DNA of 64,000 bases from Lachnospira rogosae (lineage in GTDB: Bacteria > Bacillota > Clostridia > Lachnospirales > Lachnospiraceae): assembly GCF_040096455.1 (NCBI RefSeq), contig NZ_JBBMER010000006.1:1-64000 (forward strand). The letters run 5' to 3'. The notes beneath the pieces are model-generated. The model worked only from the letters and a program-made list of their open reading frames with translations, did not search any database and had not been told where the DNA came from. A program made the translations under genes and the position numbers. Each line of letters opens with the position of its first letter. The stretch's first letter is position 1. Shown piece after piece: positions 26,581 to 35,835 of this stretch.

Positions 26581-28173
26581 ATGACATTAGAAATAATATT
26601 AGTAGCATTGGTGCTTATTATGTGTATTGCGGCAGACAAGTTTTCGGGAAGGTTCGGCATGCCTGCACTTATACTTTTTATAGGTATAGGTATGTTATTT
26701 GGATGCGATGGAATAGCTGGAATTGAATTTGACAATTTTACTATGACAGAATATATATGTAATATTGCACTTGGGTTTATTATGTTTTATGGTGGTTTTA
26801 ATACTAAATGGAAGACTGCCAGACCTGTTGCTGTTAAAGCTGTTCTATTGTCTACCTGTGGCGTAATTCTTACAGCGGCATTTACAATGCTGTTCTGTTA
26901 TTTTGTATTGAGATTTCCAATAGCGGAAAGCTTTCTTGTTGGAGCAGTTCTGTCAGCAACAGATGCGGCGAGTGTATTTGCAATATTAAGACGTAAGAAG
27001 CTTAATTTAAAAGATGGTGTTGCTTCGCTTTTAGAGATAGAGAGTGGTAGTAATGACCCTATTGCTTATATGCTTACTGTTATAGGAATATATATTCTTA
27101 ATGGTGATAATCTTATAAAAGTTCCATACGTTATATTTGCACAGATTGTATATGGTGTGCTTATTGGCATAGGTCTTGCGGTGGCTGCCATATATGTTCT
27201 TACCAGGACGGATATAATTGTAAATGGACTTGATACTATATTTATTCTTGCTGTTGTGCTTTTAGGCTTAGGACTTTCACAGTTAGTCGGCGGCAATGAA
27301 TTCTTATGTATATATCTTTTTGGCATTCTGCTTGGTAACAGCAGGATACGCAATAAAGGTAATATTGTTCCATTTTTTGATGGTGTAACAACACTGGCAC
27401 AGATAGTTATATTCTTTATGCTTGGATTGTTATCCTACCCTCACAGATTTTTAACAATTATACCAATATCTATAGCAATTGCGGTATTTCTTACATTTAT
27501 AGCGAGACCGGCCGTAGTATTTGCGATACTTAAGCCGTTCAAATGCTCGGTACGTCAGTGCCTTTTAGTGTCGTGGGCAGGTCTTAGGGGAGCATCTTCA
27601 ATAGTGTTCTCTATAGTGATTATGGCGGGCGGAAGCGTTATGTCAAAGGATTTGTTTAATATAGTGTTTATGATATCACTTCTGTCAGTTGCAATTCAGG
27701 GAACGCTTCTTCCAGCAGTCTCAAGACGGTTGGATATGATTGATGAAACATCAGATGTACGTAAGACATTCAATGATTATCAAGAAGAATCATCAATTAC
27801 GCTTATGCGTATGTTCATACCTAAAGGTCATAATTGGGAGAATAAGCTTATAAGTGAAGTACATATGCCGACAGGTGCAATTGCACTTATGATAAAAAGA
27901 GGCAGGGAAACAATTATTACAAGAGGCAATACTAAGATATGCGGCGGGGATAATCTGATACTCAGTATTCCCGCATATGAGAATGGCGATAATGATTCGC
28001 TTGAGGAGATTAACATAACTTCGGATAATAACTGGTGCAATAGAACAATACGCCAGTTGGATCTTCCAGAAAATCTTATAATTGCCCTTGTAAAAAGAGG
28101 AGAAGAGAATATAATACCTATTGGCGATACACTTATACAGAATGGTGATGTTGTAGTGATATATCGCAGATAA
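26581..28173 (+). CDS. NhaP2/CvrA-type K+(Na+)/H+ antiporter with TrkA-C domain
   Basis: CPA1-family cation/proton antiporter, 530 residues. The N-terminal part (about 1-390) has about 12 helices, including SATDAASVFAILRRK and EIESGSNDPIAYMLT, the conserved ion-binding Asp region of NhaP proteins. The cytoplasmic C terminus (about 400-530) has RCK/TrkA-C-like repeats (GAIALMIKRG, GDNLILSI, NLIIALVKRG, NGDVVVIYRR) that usually sense nucleotides or ions. GGGAG precedes the ATG. yoaK follows 24 bp later, so the two may be co-transcribed. Confidence 0.9.
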   Translation: MTLEIILVALVLIMCIAADKFSGRFGMPALILFIGIGMLFGCDGIAGIEFDNFTMTEYICNIALGFIMFYGGFNTKWKTARPVAVKAVLLSTCGVILTAAFTMLFCYFVLRFPIAESFLVGAVLSATDAASVFAILRRKKLNLKDGVASLLEIESGSNDPIAYMLTVIGIYILNGDNLIKVPYVIFAQIVYGVLIGIGLAVAAIYVLTRTDIIVNGLDTIFILAVVLLGLGLSQLVGGNEFLCIYLFGILLGNSRIRNKGNIVPFFDGVTTLAQIVIFFMLGLLSYPHRFLTIIPISIAIAVFLTFIARPAVVFAILKPFKCSVRQCLLVSWAGLRGASSIVFSIVIMAGGSVMSKDLFNIVFMISLLSVAIQGTLLPAVSRRLDMIDETSDVRKTFNDYQEESSITLMRMFIPKGHNWENKLISEVHMPTGAIALMIKRGRETIITRGNTKICGGDNLILSIPAYENGDNDSLEEINITSDNNWCNRTIRQLDLPENLIIALVKRGEENIIPIGDTLIQNGDVVVIYRR

Positions 28174-28197
28174 TACAGGAAAGAGGTTGGTATTATT

Positions 28198-28869
28198 ATG
28201 ATAACCAAGAAACAAATCCAGATGTCAGAAACATTTCTGAATAGTGCAGTTCTTGCGGTGTCAGGTGGATTTCAGGATGCTTATACATATTTCACAAGAG
28301 ATAAAGTATTCTCTAATGCACAGACAGGAAATGTTGTCCTTATGAGTCAGAATTTTATGACAGGAAATATAGTCGGTGGAATTAAGTATCTGTTTCCTTT
28401 CTTAGCATTCGGACTTGGAGTGTTTGTGACAGAACAGATTAATGCCAGATACAAGATGGCAAAGAAAATCCATTGGAGACAGTTAGTTCTTCTAATAGAA
28501 ATTATAATACTTACAATTGTAGGTTTTATACCAGAGACTTTTAATATGGTGGCAACAATTATGGTGTCATTTTCGTGTGCTATGCAGGTTCAGGCATTCA
28601 GAAAAGTCAACGGCTTTGCATATGCAAGCACAATGTGCATAGGTAATTTAAGAAGTGGTACAGATGCACTTTCTGTATTCGTAAGAGAAAGAAAAAAAGA
28701 GCAGTTATTTAAAGCAATTCATTATTTTGGAATTATATTTTTCTTTGCACTTGGTGCAGGAATAGGCGGTAATTTATCAGAAACATTTGGAATACATACA
28801 ATATGGGTATCATCAGTTATACTTATGGTAAGTATGGTGCTTATGTGGTATGAAAAGTTCAGAATTTAG
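28198..28869 (+). CDS. YoaK family (DUF1275) membrane protein
   Basis: 223 residues with about six hydrophobic segments. The DUF1275 signature is present: AVSGGFQDAYTYFTRDKVFSNAQTG split around the first helix, then NVVLMS, and CAMQVQAFRKVNGFAYASTM in the second half. Function in the family is unknown. GAAAGAGG precedes the ATG. It lies between the antiporter and the helicase with short gaps on both sides (24 and 10 bp). Confidence 0.88.
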   Translation: MITKKQIQMSETFLNSAVLAVSGGFQDAYTYFTRDKVFSNAQTGNVVLMSQNFMTGNIVGGIKYLFPFLAFGLGVFVTEQINARYKMAKKIHWRQLVLLIEIIILTIVGFIPETFNMVATIMVSFSCAMQVQAFRKVNGFAYASTMCIGNLRSGTDALSVFVRERKKEQLFKAIHYFGIIFFFALGAGIGGNLSETFGIHTIWVSSVILMVSMVLMWYEKFRI

Positions 28870-28879
28870 GAGAATTTGA

Positions 28880-30709
28880 TTGAAATATAGTAAAGAACAG
28901 CAGAAAGCCATTAACACAATTGATGGACAGGTGTGTATCATATCTGTTGCAGGTTCAGGAAAGACATCGGTTATAGTGGCAAGGGCTAATAATATAATTA
29001 AATCAGGTGTCAGACCATATAGAATACTGGTACTTACATTTTCCAAGGCTGCGGCAGTGCAGATGGCAGACAGGTATAAAATGCAGTATGGCAGTGATGG
29101 CATAAGATTTTCAACTATACATTCCCTGTGTTATTCGGTACTTGCAAGAGCATATAATCTGAAGGCTGAAGATATATTATCGGAAGCCGGAAGATTAAAG
29201 TTCTTTACTGAATTTCACAGACAGCTTTTATATAAGAGAGTATCAGGGGTTCCTGATGATTTTGATGAGTATTATAGAAAATGTAACGAATACATAAATA
29301 GTATGGCGGTCGGTACGGCTGACATTCAGGACAGTAAAAGCAGTTCTAAGGCATATCTTGAGATAACTTTTTCCCAGTATAAGGAATTTAAAAAGAATAA
29401 TAAGAAGCTTGATTTTGACGATATGATATTATATTGTCACAAATGCTTAAGCTCTAATAAGCAGGAGCTGGAATACTGGCAGGGAATATTTGACTATATA
29501 ATGGTTGATGAGTTTCAGGATACAGGCACATTGCAGGCAGAGATTATATATATGGTTGCTGATTTAAGGAAAAATGTGTGTGTAGTTGGAGATGATGACC
29601 AGTCAATATATGGTTTCAGAGGAGCTGACAGCTCAATATTTAAGGAATTCTCAAGAAAATATCCTGGGTCTGTACAGATAATTCTGGGTACTAATTACAG
29701 AAGTCTTCCATATATAATAGAAGGTGCTGACAAAGTAATAAGAAATAATGAAAACAGAATTGCCAAAAATATGTCAGCATACAGGCAGGGTGAGGGAAAA
29801 GTGCACATAAGACAGACCGCATCTTATGGCAGGCAGGCAGATATGGCAGTGTCACTTATTAATGACTATGTAAAGACAGGCGGACATTTAAGCGATATTG
29901 CAATACTTTACAGGGTGAAGAAAGAGGCCTCGGTGCTTGTCAATACATTAGAAACGATAGGTATGCCATTTTTTACAAGGGATAATGTGGATGATATTCA
30001 TCTTGGCATATGTTTTTACGATATGCTTGCATATTACAGGCTTTCAAGAGGTGTGCCGGAACAGACGGATCTTAGACGGATAATTAACAGACCCAAAAGA
30101 TATATAAGAAGCAACCTTGTGCACAATTGCGAATTTGACAGGAATAAAATATACGAAGTCTGTACAAAGAATGCCAGCAGACAGGATTGCTTAAGAATTA
30201 ACGACACAATCAATGATATGTTTCTTGATTTCAGAAGTCTTTCGAGGATAGATAATCCGACACAGTTTATCAATTATATATACGATGATATGGGGTATGA
30301 AAATGACCTTTTTGAGTATGCAGAGTATACAGGACTTGACAGCGGGGATATCATTAACCAGTCAGAAGCTATGAAAAAGGAAGCACTGAAGTTTGATAAT
30401 ATGTCTGAATGGTACAGATATATAACTGACAGGGAATACAGGGTGAGAACGGATAAGAATGAAGGCGTGTATCTTAGCACATTTCACGGTGCTAAGGGAC
30501 TTCAATGGAAGAAGGTTATAATAATATCAGCGAATGAACAGGTGACACCATATGCTTATATGGGGAAGGTTGATGATTATGAGGAAGAACGCAGGCTATT
30601 TTATGTTGCTATGACAAGGGCAGAAGACGAGCTTGATATTATCTATATAGATGGCGGGTCAAGACACCAGAAGAGGTCAAGATATGTGCAGGAGCTTATA
30701 ACAGTATAA
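28880..30709 (+). CDS. UvrD/PcrA-like superfamily 1 DNA helicase
   Basis: ATP-dependent 3'-5' helicase of 609 residues. All SF1A motifs are visible: Walker A SVAGSGKTSV (near 22-31), LTFSKAAA (Ia), Walker B MVDEFQDT, VVGDDDQSIYGFRGA (III), STFHGAKGLQWKKV (V) and RRLFYVAMTRAEDEL (VI). It is shorter than PcrA/UvrD (about 730) and lacks their C-terminal extension, so it is an accessory helicase rather than the main repair enzyme. The start is TTG at 28880, 7 bp after AGGAG; no ATG fits before motif Ia. Confidence 0.9.
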   Translation: MKYSKEQQKAINTIDGQVCIISVAGSGKTSVIVARANNIIKSGVRPYRILVLTFSKAAAVQMADRYKMQYGSDGIRFSTIHSLCYSVLARAYNLKAEDILSEAGRLKFFTEFHRQLLYKRVSGVPDDFDEYYRKCNEYINSMAVGTADIQDSKSSSKAYLEITFSQYKEFKKNNKKLDFDDMILYCHKCLSSNKQELEYWQGIFDYIMVDEFQDTGTLQAEIIYMVADLRKNVCVVGDDDQSIYGFRGADSSIFKEFSRKYPGSVQIILGTNYRSLPYIIEGADKVIRNNENRIAKNMSAYRQGEGKVHIRQTASYGRQADMAVSLINDYVKTGGHLSDIAILYRVKKEASVLVNTLETIGMPFFTRDNVDDIHLGICFYDMLAYYRLSRGVPEQTDLRRIINRPKRYIRSNLVHNCEFDRNKIYEVCTKNASRQDCLRINDTINDMFLDFRSLSRIDNPTQFINYIYDDMGYENDLFEYAEYTGLDSGDIINQSEAMKKEALKFDNMSEWYRYITDREYRVRTDKNEGVYLSTFHGAKGLQWKKVIIISANEQVTPYAYMGKVDDYEEERRLFYVAMTRAEDELDIIYIDGGSRHQKRSRYVQELITV

Positions 30710-30824
30710 ATTTTAAAGTGTAAATTAAGTGTAAATTATCCTGTAAAATATTGCATTATTGTATATTTTAAGCCATAATATATTACATTATCAGAAGTTC
30801 ATATAATAATTGGGAGAAGTATTA

Positions 30825-32012
30825 ATGGAAAAAAGAGAGAAGAATAAAAATATAATTGTATTGGGTATAGTTATGGCAATAAGTCTTTCTGTAGCACTTA
30901 ATATAGGGAATATATTTGGTGGTATAGGAACATTTTTTAAGATTCTGAATCCAATAATTCTAGGTTGTATGCTTGCGGTTATATTTAATGTGCCAATGGA
31001 AGCATTGTCAAGACAGTTAGAGAAGCTGTCAAAGAAAGTAAAGTTCTTAAGAAAAGAAAAGGCACGCAACGGGATAAGCCTAGTTGTGACAATAGTTATA
31101 GTTGTGCTTGTATTAGCTGTTATAATGTGGTCTATTATTCCGGATTTGATAGAGTCGATTACTGGATTTATAAAGAATTTTGATAATAATGTAAATGTAG
31201 TGACTGATATTCTGGATAAATATGATGAACATCTTACGTTTATTAATGATTATGTTGAAAAGATTGACTGGAACAGCATACTTAAAAAGTCTGGAGAGGT
31301 TGCCGGAGCATTTTTCCAGAGCATATTTACGGGTATTCCACAGATAGGTTCATCTTTGTTTAATCTTAGTATATCTGTGATAATTGCAGTGTATGTGCTT
31401 ATGGATAAAAGACGCCTGCTTTCACAGACAGAAAGGCTTTTAGAAGCTGTATTTGGAAAGAAGGTATCTTCTAAGGTTACAGGTGTTACTAACCTTTTTG
31501 CACAGACTTATGCAAGTTTCCTTACAGGACAGTGCGTTGAGGCTTGTATACTTGCCGTGCTTATGTTTATTACACTTAGCATATGCAGAATGCCATATGC
31601 CGGACTTATAAGCATAATGGCGGCAGTGTTCCAGTTCGTTCCATACATAGGAACATTTTTAGCGTGTGTTGTTGGTGCATTTCTTGTGCTATTCACCAAT
31701 CCGGTACTTACTATATGGTTTGTAATCGTATTTCAGATTGTTCAGTTTATCGAGGGACAGTTCATATATCCAAGGGTTGTGGGAAGCTCTGTAGGACTTC
31801 CGGCACTCTTTACATTAATGGCGGTGTTCTTAGGCGGCAAGTTCTTCGGCCTTCTCGGGATGATATTCTTTATTCCGCTCACATCGGTTATATACCAGCT
31901 CCTTAGAGATATGGTAAACAACCGCTTATCGTCAGATAAGGCTGGCAACAACACAACACCAGAAACAGGGAATGCGGATACTTTGAAGGCAGATAGTGGT
32001 AGTGCAGAGTAG
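30825..32012 (+). CDS. AI-2E family transporter
   Basis: Permease of the AI-2E/PerM family (PF01594), 395 residues with about eight helices. Typical segments are NPIILGCMLAVIFNVPMEAL near the N terminus, GQCVEACILAVLMFI, and the signature FIEGQFIYPRVVGSSVGLPA near 310-330, then LGGKFFGLLGMIFFIPL. Family members export autoinducer-2 or act as Na+/H+ antiporters; the substrate here is unknown. ATG at 30825 behind GGGAG; an in-frame TTG at 30810 overlaps that site and is less likely. Confidence 0.9.
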   Translation: MEKREKNKNIIVLGIVMAISLSVALNIGNIFGGIGTFFKILNPIILGCMLAVIFNVPMEALSRQLEKLSKKVKFLRKEKARNGISLVVTIVIVVLVLAVIMWSIIPDLIESITGFIKNFDNNVNVVTDILDKYDEHLTFINDYVEKIDWNSILKKSGEVAGAFFQSIFTGIPQIGSSLFNLSISVIIAVYVLMDKRRLLSQTERLLEAVFGKKVSSKVTGVTNLFAQTYASFLTGQCVEACILAVLMFITLSICRMPYAGLISIMAAVFQFVPYIGTFLACVVGAFLVLFTNPVLTIWFVIVFQIVQFIEGQFIYPRVVGSSVGLPALFTLMAVFLGGKFFGLLGMIFFIPLTSVIYQLLRDMVNNRLSSDKAGNNTTPETGNADTLKADSGSAE

Positions 32013-32107
32013 TTGTAACTCTGATTTTAAATCTTCATAAATAACGTTATAATTGATAAAAATGCGGTGGATTGTTCTGCTGTATGATTAATAACGGGGT
32101 AATAATT

Positions 32108-32158
32108 AACCTGCTGTAATATATGTATTATAATATACATTTATTACAGCAGGTTTTT
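32108..32158. terminator. Shared terminator between the AI-2E transporter and ldh
   Basis: AACCTGCTGTAATA (32108-32121) pairs exactly with TATTACAGCAGGTT (32142-32155), and TTT follows. It lies between convergent genes and could serve both; the plus-strand T-run is better. Confidence 0.85.
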
Positions 32159-32180
32159 AATAAAATCTGTTTATAATCTT

Positions 32181-33125
32181 TTAGATATAATCTTTTGCAA
32201 TATCTTTAAGAATATTGGCAGAGTCTTTTAATTTTGTAAGCTCCTCATCATTCAATTCAATAGGAATTACCTTCTGTACGCCGGTTTCATCGACGACAGC
32301 AGGAATACTAAGGACAACATCATTAAGTCCGTATTCGCCTGTCATAAGGCTTGATACTGGAAGAATGGATTTCTCATTACGAACGATTGCCTCGCATATT
32401 CTTTTGACAGCCATTGCAATTCCGTAGTATGTGGCATGTTTTCTTTCAATAATTTCATAAGCACTGTTTCTGACATTTTCAAATATCTTCTTCATAGACT
32501 GCTCGTGGTTGAAGTGACCACGAAGCTCGCAGAAGTCATTAACCTTAAGACCGCCTATTCTTGCATTGCTCCAGGCAGCAAGCTCGCTGTCGCCGTGTTC
32601 ACCAATAATAAAAGCGTGAACGCTTCGGCTGTCAACGTCAAGATGTTCACCAAGCAGATATTTGAAACGGCCTGTATCAAGTACAGTTCCGGAACCAATT
32701 ACCCTGTTAGATGGATAACCAGATTCTTTAAGTGCAATAAGTGTAAGAATATCTACAGGGTTAGATACAATAAGAAGAATTCCACCAAAATCACGTTTCT
32801 TGATTTCGCCAACAATTGATTTCATAATAGCCGCATTTTTCTTGATAAGGTCAAGTCTTGTTTCATCAGGCTTCTGGTTAGCGCCAGCAGTTATAACAAT
32901 AATTGCGGCATCAGTAATATCATTATAATTACCAGCATATATCTGCATAGGTCTTGCAAATGATATGCCGTGGCTTATATCCATAGCTTCACCTTCGGCT
33001 CTTTTTGTATCTGCATCAATAAGAACCATTTCTGAGAACAGACCACTCTGCATAAGTGCAAATGCAGATGATGAACCAACAAAACCACAGCCAATTACAG
33101 CAACTTTTCTACTATTTACTTTCAT
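32181..33125 (-). CDS. ldh: L-lactate dehydrogenase
   Basis: NAD-dependent reduction of pyruvate to lactate, a fermentative end step. The 314-residue protein has the Rossmann motif VIGCGFVGSSSAFAL, LIDADTKRAEGEAMDI, the substrate loop TAGANQKPDETR with its arginines, SNPVDILT, and the catalytic histidine in IIGEHGDSE. GAGG precedes the minus-strand ATG at 33125. Malate dehydrogenase is excluded by the QKPDETR loop. Confidence 0.95.
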   Translation of the reverse strand: MKVNSRKVAVIGCGFVGSSSAFALMQSGLFSEMVLIDADTKRAEGEAMDISHGISFARPMQIYAGNYNDITDAAIIVITAGANQKPDETRLDLIKKNAAIMKSIVGEIKKRDFGGILLIVSNPVDILTLIALKESGYPSNRVIGSGTVLDTGRFKYLLGEHLDVDSRSVHAFIIGEHGDSELAAWSNARIGGLKVNDFCELRGHFNHEQSMKKIFENVRNSAYEIIERKHATYYGIAMAVKRICEAIVRNEKSILPVSSLMTGEYGLNDVVLSIPAVVDETGVQKVIPIELNDEELTKLKDSANILKDIAKDYI

Positions 33126-33227
33126 AATTATACCTCATTTCTTATACAGCCGGATAATATAATGTCCAGTTAAGCTGGAATTATTGAACGGTATTCGTCT
33201 GTATATATTGTTATTTCTTTAACAAAC

Positions 33228-33255
33228 ATTATAGCACCACTTATAGTGTATGCAA
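33228..33255 (-). promoter_or_regulatory. ldh promoter (minus strand)
   Basis: Read on the minus strand: TTGCAT, 16 bp, TATAAT with an extended TGC before it. It gives a leader of about 95 nt containing a short TCCAG/CTGGA stem. Confidence 0.7.
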
Positions 33256-33312
33256 GATTTATATTCAAAACATTTTTTTGTGCAAAATAATCATAAAATT
33301 ATTATTAAAATT

Positions 33313-33363
33313 AACATATTCAGAAGATATGTTATTGACTAATTAGTGTAATATTAGTATTGT
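33313..33363 (+). promoter_or_regulatory. Lysozyme gene promoter with upstream palindrome
   Basis: TTGACT (33335-33340), 17 bp, TATTGT (33358-33363). Directly upstream, AACATAT (33313-33319) and ATATGTT (33327-33333) form an operator-like inverted repeat that ends 1 bp before the -35 box. Confidence 0.45.
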
Positions 33364-33440
33364 AATGAAATTGGTGGTAATTATATTTTGATATTCTGAG
33401 TTAATGTAAAATAAAGATTTAACATAAATGGGGGATTGCT

Positions 33441-34694
33441 ATGAAGAATATAAAGAAGTTTGTAAAACGTAAAGGACATCACATAGCAGCAGTACTGGTA
33501 GTTGTATTGATATTAGTAACAGCCGGGGTATGTGTAAGCATACCTGTTATCAAGGTTACTAATAAAAGAAAGGCGAGCAAAGATGTTTTAGTGAGTAATA
33601 CAATACAGGTAGCTGACAGCACTTATGGGATTCCTGGTAACAGTGCGGATGCAGATAATTCATATGTTGAATTAGCAGATGGTGACCCACAGTCGGATAA
33701 TATGTCACAGGAATTAAGTGAGAATGGGATAGAGCTTAATATAACAACATTTTCTAATGATAATATGGCATATTCCAATGGCATTGATGTATCCAAATGG
33801 CAGGGAAAGATTGACTGGAATAAAGTCGCAGAAAGCGGAATTGATTACGCGATGATAAGAGTTGGATACCGTACAGATATATATGGAACTATATGCGAAG
33901 ATGAATATGCGTCATACAATCTTGAGGGAGCACAGAAAGCGGGCATAGATATAGGTGTGTATTTCTTTTCGACAGCGGTTGACGAGGACGAAGCAATAGA
34001 GGAAGCATGCTGGGTCATAGATTATATATCAGCCTATGACATAACATACCCTGTTGTATACAATTGTGAAGATTATAATAATCCTTCAAGCAGAATGTAT
34101 AATCTTAGTAATGAAGAAAGAACTAACAATGCACTTGCATTTATGGATACTGTGGACAGAGAAGGCTACGATGCCATGTTATATGCTGGCAAGGGTCAGA
34201 TTGTTAATAATAAGGAATGGAATATACAGGATATAGAAGCCAGATATCCGATATGGGTGGCATCTTATAAAGATGGAACATATCCAGCAGTAGAACATCC
34301 TTCATACACAGGTGCGTGTGCTATGTGGCAGTATACTAATAATGCCAGAATAGATGGAATATCAGGATATGTTGACGTAAATGTTGCTTATTTTAATTAC
34401 AATTCAAGCTTTAATTATAATTATGGCACACAGGCATCAGTGTCGGGACAGACACAGCAGAGCCTTAATACAGCTGAATTGGGAATTATCTTTAACAGTG
34501 TTAATGAGGAGGTAACTGCTAAAGAGCCGGTTAATCTAAGAAGTATCCCAGAAGTATCAGGTGATATTGTAGATGTGCTTGATAATGGAGATATAGCATT
34601 GCGAACAGGAATAGGTGATACCGGCTGGTCAAGGCTTATATATAATGGAAATGTTGTATATGCGGTTACGAGTTATCTTACAACAGATTATTAA
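33441..34694 (+). CDS. Membrane-anchored GH25 lysozyme with SH3-like tail
   Basis: Cell-wall hydrolase, 417 residues. A basic N terminus and one transmembrane helix (about 14-37) anchor it. The GH25 muramidase domain runs about 113-310, beginning GIDVSKWQGKIDWNKV, and ends AMWQYTNNARIDGISGYVDV. An SH3-type domain (about 350-417; PVNLRSIPEVSGDIVDVL) follows. The usual catalytic DxE of GH25 here reads NCE in PVVYNCEDY: the Glu is kept but the upstream Asp is Asn. GGGG precedes the ATG. Probable role: peptidoglycan remodelling outside the membrane. Confidence 0.9.
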   Translation: MKNIKKFVKRKGHHIAAVLVVVLILVTAGVCVSIPVIKVTNKRKASKDVLVSNTIQVADSTYGIPGNSADADNSYVELADGDPQSDNMSQELSENGIELNITTFSNDNMAYSNGIDVSKWQGKIDWNKVAESGIDYAMIRVGYRTDIYGTICEDEYASYNLEGAQKAGIDIGVYFFSTAVDEDEAIEEACWVIDYISAYDITYPVVYNCEDYNNPSSRMYNLSNEERTNNALAFMDTVDREGYDAMLYAGKGQIVNNKEWNIQDIEARYPIWVASYKDGTYPAVEHPSYTGACAMWQYTNNARIDGISGYVDVNVAYFNYNSSFNYNYGTQASVSGQTQQSLNTAELGIIFNSVNEEVTAKEPVNLRSIPEVSGDIVDVLDNGDIALRTGIGDTGWSRLIYNGNVVYAVTSYLTTDY

Positions 34695-34731
34695 ATATCT
34701 ATAATACCAGTGTAGAATTGTATGTGTGCAG

Positions 34732-34747
34732 TACGGAACAATCCGTA
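34732..34747 (+). promoter_or_regulatory. Possible structured leader before the substrate-binding protein
   Basis: TACGGA-ACAA-TCCGTA forms a 6-bp stem at 34732-34747, with a further GCTGGAGGC..CCCAAGC segment up to about 34777. I could not match it to a known riboswitch class, including cobalamin. Confidence 0.3.
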
Positions 34748-34816
34748 GGTATCATAAGCTGGAGGCTTTTCACCCAAGCATTATATATACAATATTTAAG
34801 AACGGAGATTTAATTA

Positions 34817-35815
34817 ATGACAAAAAGAAAAATAACTAACAAAATACAAAGGTTAATATCACTTGCACTTGTTGTAGTTATGGTGTTTGCTTTTGTAGGC
34901 TGTGGAACTGCAACAGAAGATGTTAATGTAGATAATTCTGGTTATAATGCCGGTGCAGGTGCTTCAGCTGACAATCCATATACGTTTATAGATGATTATG
35001 GAAGAACAGTTACAGTAACTTCTTATAAAAGAACAGCAACACTTATAGGAAGTTTTGCAGATGTATGGATGTCTGCTGGTGGAAGTGTAGTGGCAACAGC
35101 TAATGATACATGGACTAATTTTGATTTAGGGCTTTCAAGTGATGTTGTCAATATTGGAAGTATACTAAATCCTAATGTGGAACTTCTTATAGCTTCAAGA
35201 CCAGATTTTGTTATTGCAAGCTGTAATACAGATTCTAATATAGCACTTATGCAGACACTTGAAAATGCAGGAATAACAGTAGCATATTTTGATGTATCTA
35301 ATTTTGAGCAGTATCTTAATATGCTTGACAAATGTACTATGATAACAGGCAGGAGAGATCTGTATAAGACTAATGGAACAGATGTTAAAGAGCAGATAGA
35401 TACTATAAAATCAAGAGTTGATGGCAGCAATCCAAAGATATTATTTATAAGAACTTCGTCAAGCAGTGTCAAGGCAAAGCAGAGCGAAGGCTCAGTAGGC
35501 GGTGAGATATTAAAGGATTTGGGCTGTGTTAATATAGCAGACTCAGATACATCACTGCTTGATGATTTAAGCCTTGAGGCAATTGTAGTAGCCGACCCTG
35601 ATTACATATTTGTTACAACACAGGGCAACGATACAGATGCGGCTATCCGTAATATAGATAAGCTTCTTACATCTAATCCGGCGTGGTCGTCATTAACTGC
35701 TGTAAAGCAGGGACGTTACTATGTTCTTGATAAGAAGCTTTATAACTTAAAACCTAATGCGAAGTGGGGTGAAGCCTACAAGCAGTTAGCGGATATATTG
35801 TACATTGATAGGTAA
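34817..35815 (+). CDS. ABC transporter substrate-binding lipoprotein (BtuF/FhuD type)
   Basis: 332-residue lipoprotein with signal peptide and lipobox FVGC near residue 29, then a class III (helical-backbone) binding fold: DDYGRTVTVTSYKRTATL, ADVWMSAGG, NPNVELLIASRPDFVIAS. Such proteins bind siderophores, haem, cobalamin or metals for FecCD-type importers. No permease or ATPase is adjacent; siroheme synthase begins 20 bp downstream. A matching FecCD/FecE pair without binding protein lies at 55443-57222. The ligand is unknown; a link to sulfur or siroheme metabolism is inferred from context. Confidence 0.85.
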   Translation: MTKRKITNKIQRLISLALVVVMVFAFVGCGTATEDVNVDNSGYNAGAGASADNPYTFIDDYGRTVTVTSYKRTATLIGSFADVWMSAGGSVVATANDTWTNFDLGLSSDVVNIGSILNPNVELLIASRPDFVIASCNTDSNIALMQTLENAGITVAYFDVSNFEQYLNMLDKCTMITGRRDLYKTNGTDVKEQIDTIKSRVDGSNPKILFIRTSSSSVKAKQSEGSVGGEILKDLGCVNIADSDTSLLDDLSLEAIVVADPDYIFVTTQGNDTDAAIRNIDKLLTSNPAWSSLTAVKQGRYYVLDKKLYNLKPNAKWGEAYKQLADILYIDR

Positions 35816-35835
35816 AATATTCAGGAGGAATTACT

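Noticed and set aside
34695..34816. Cobalamin or other known riboswitch before the binding protein
   Set aside because: Too short and lacking the conserved cobalamin-box sequence; only one clear 6-bp hairpin is present.
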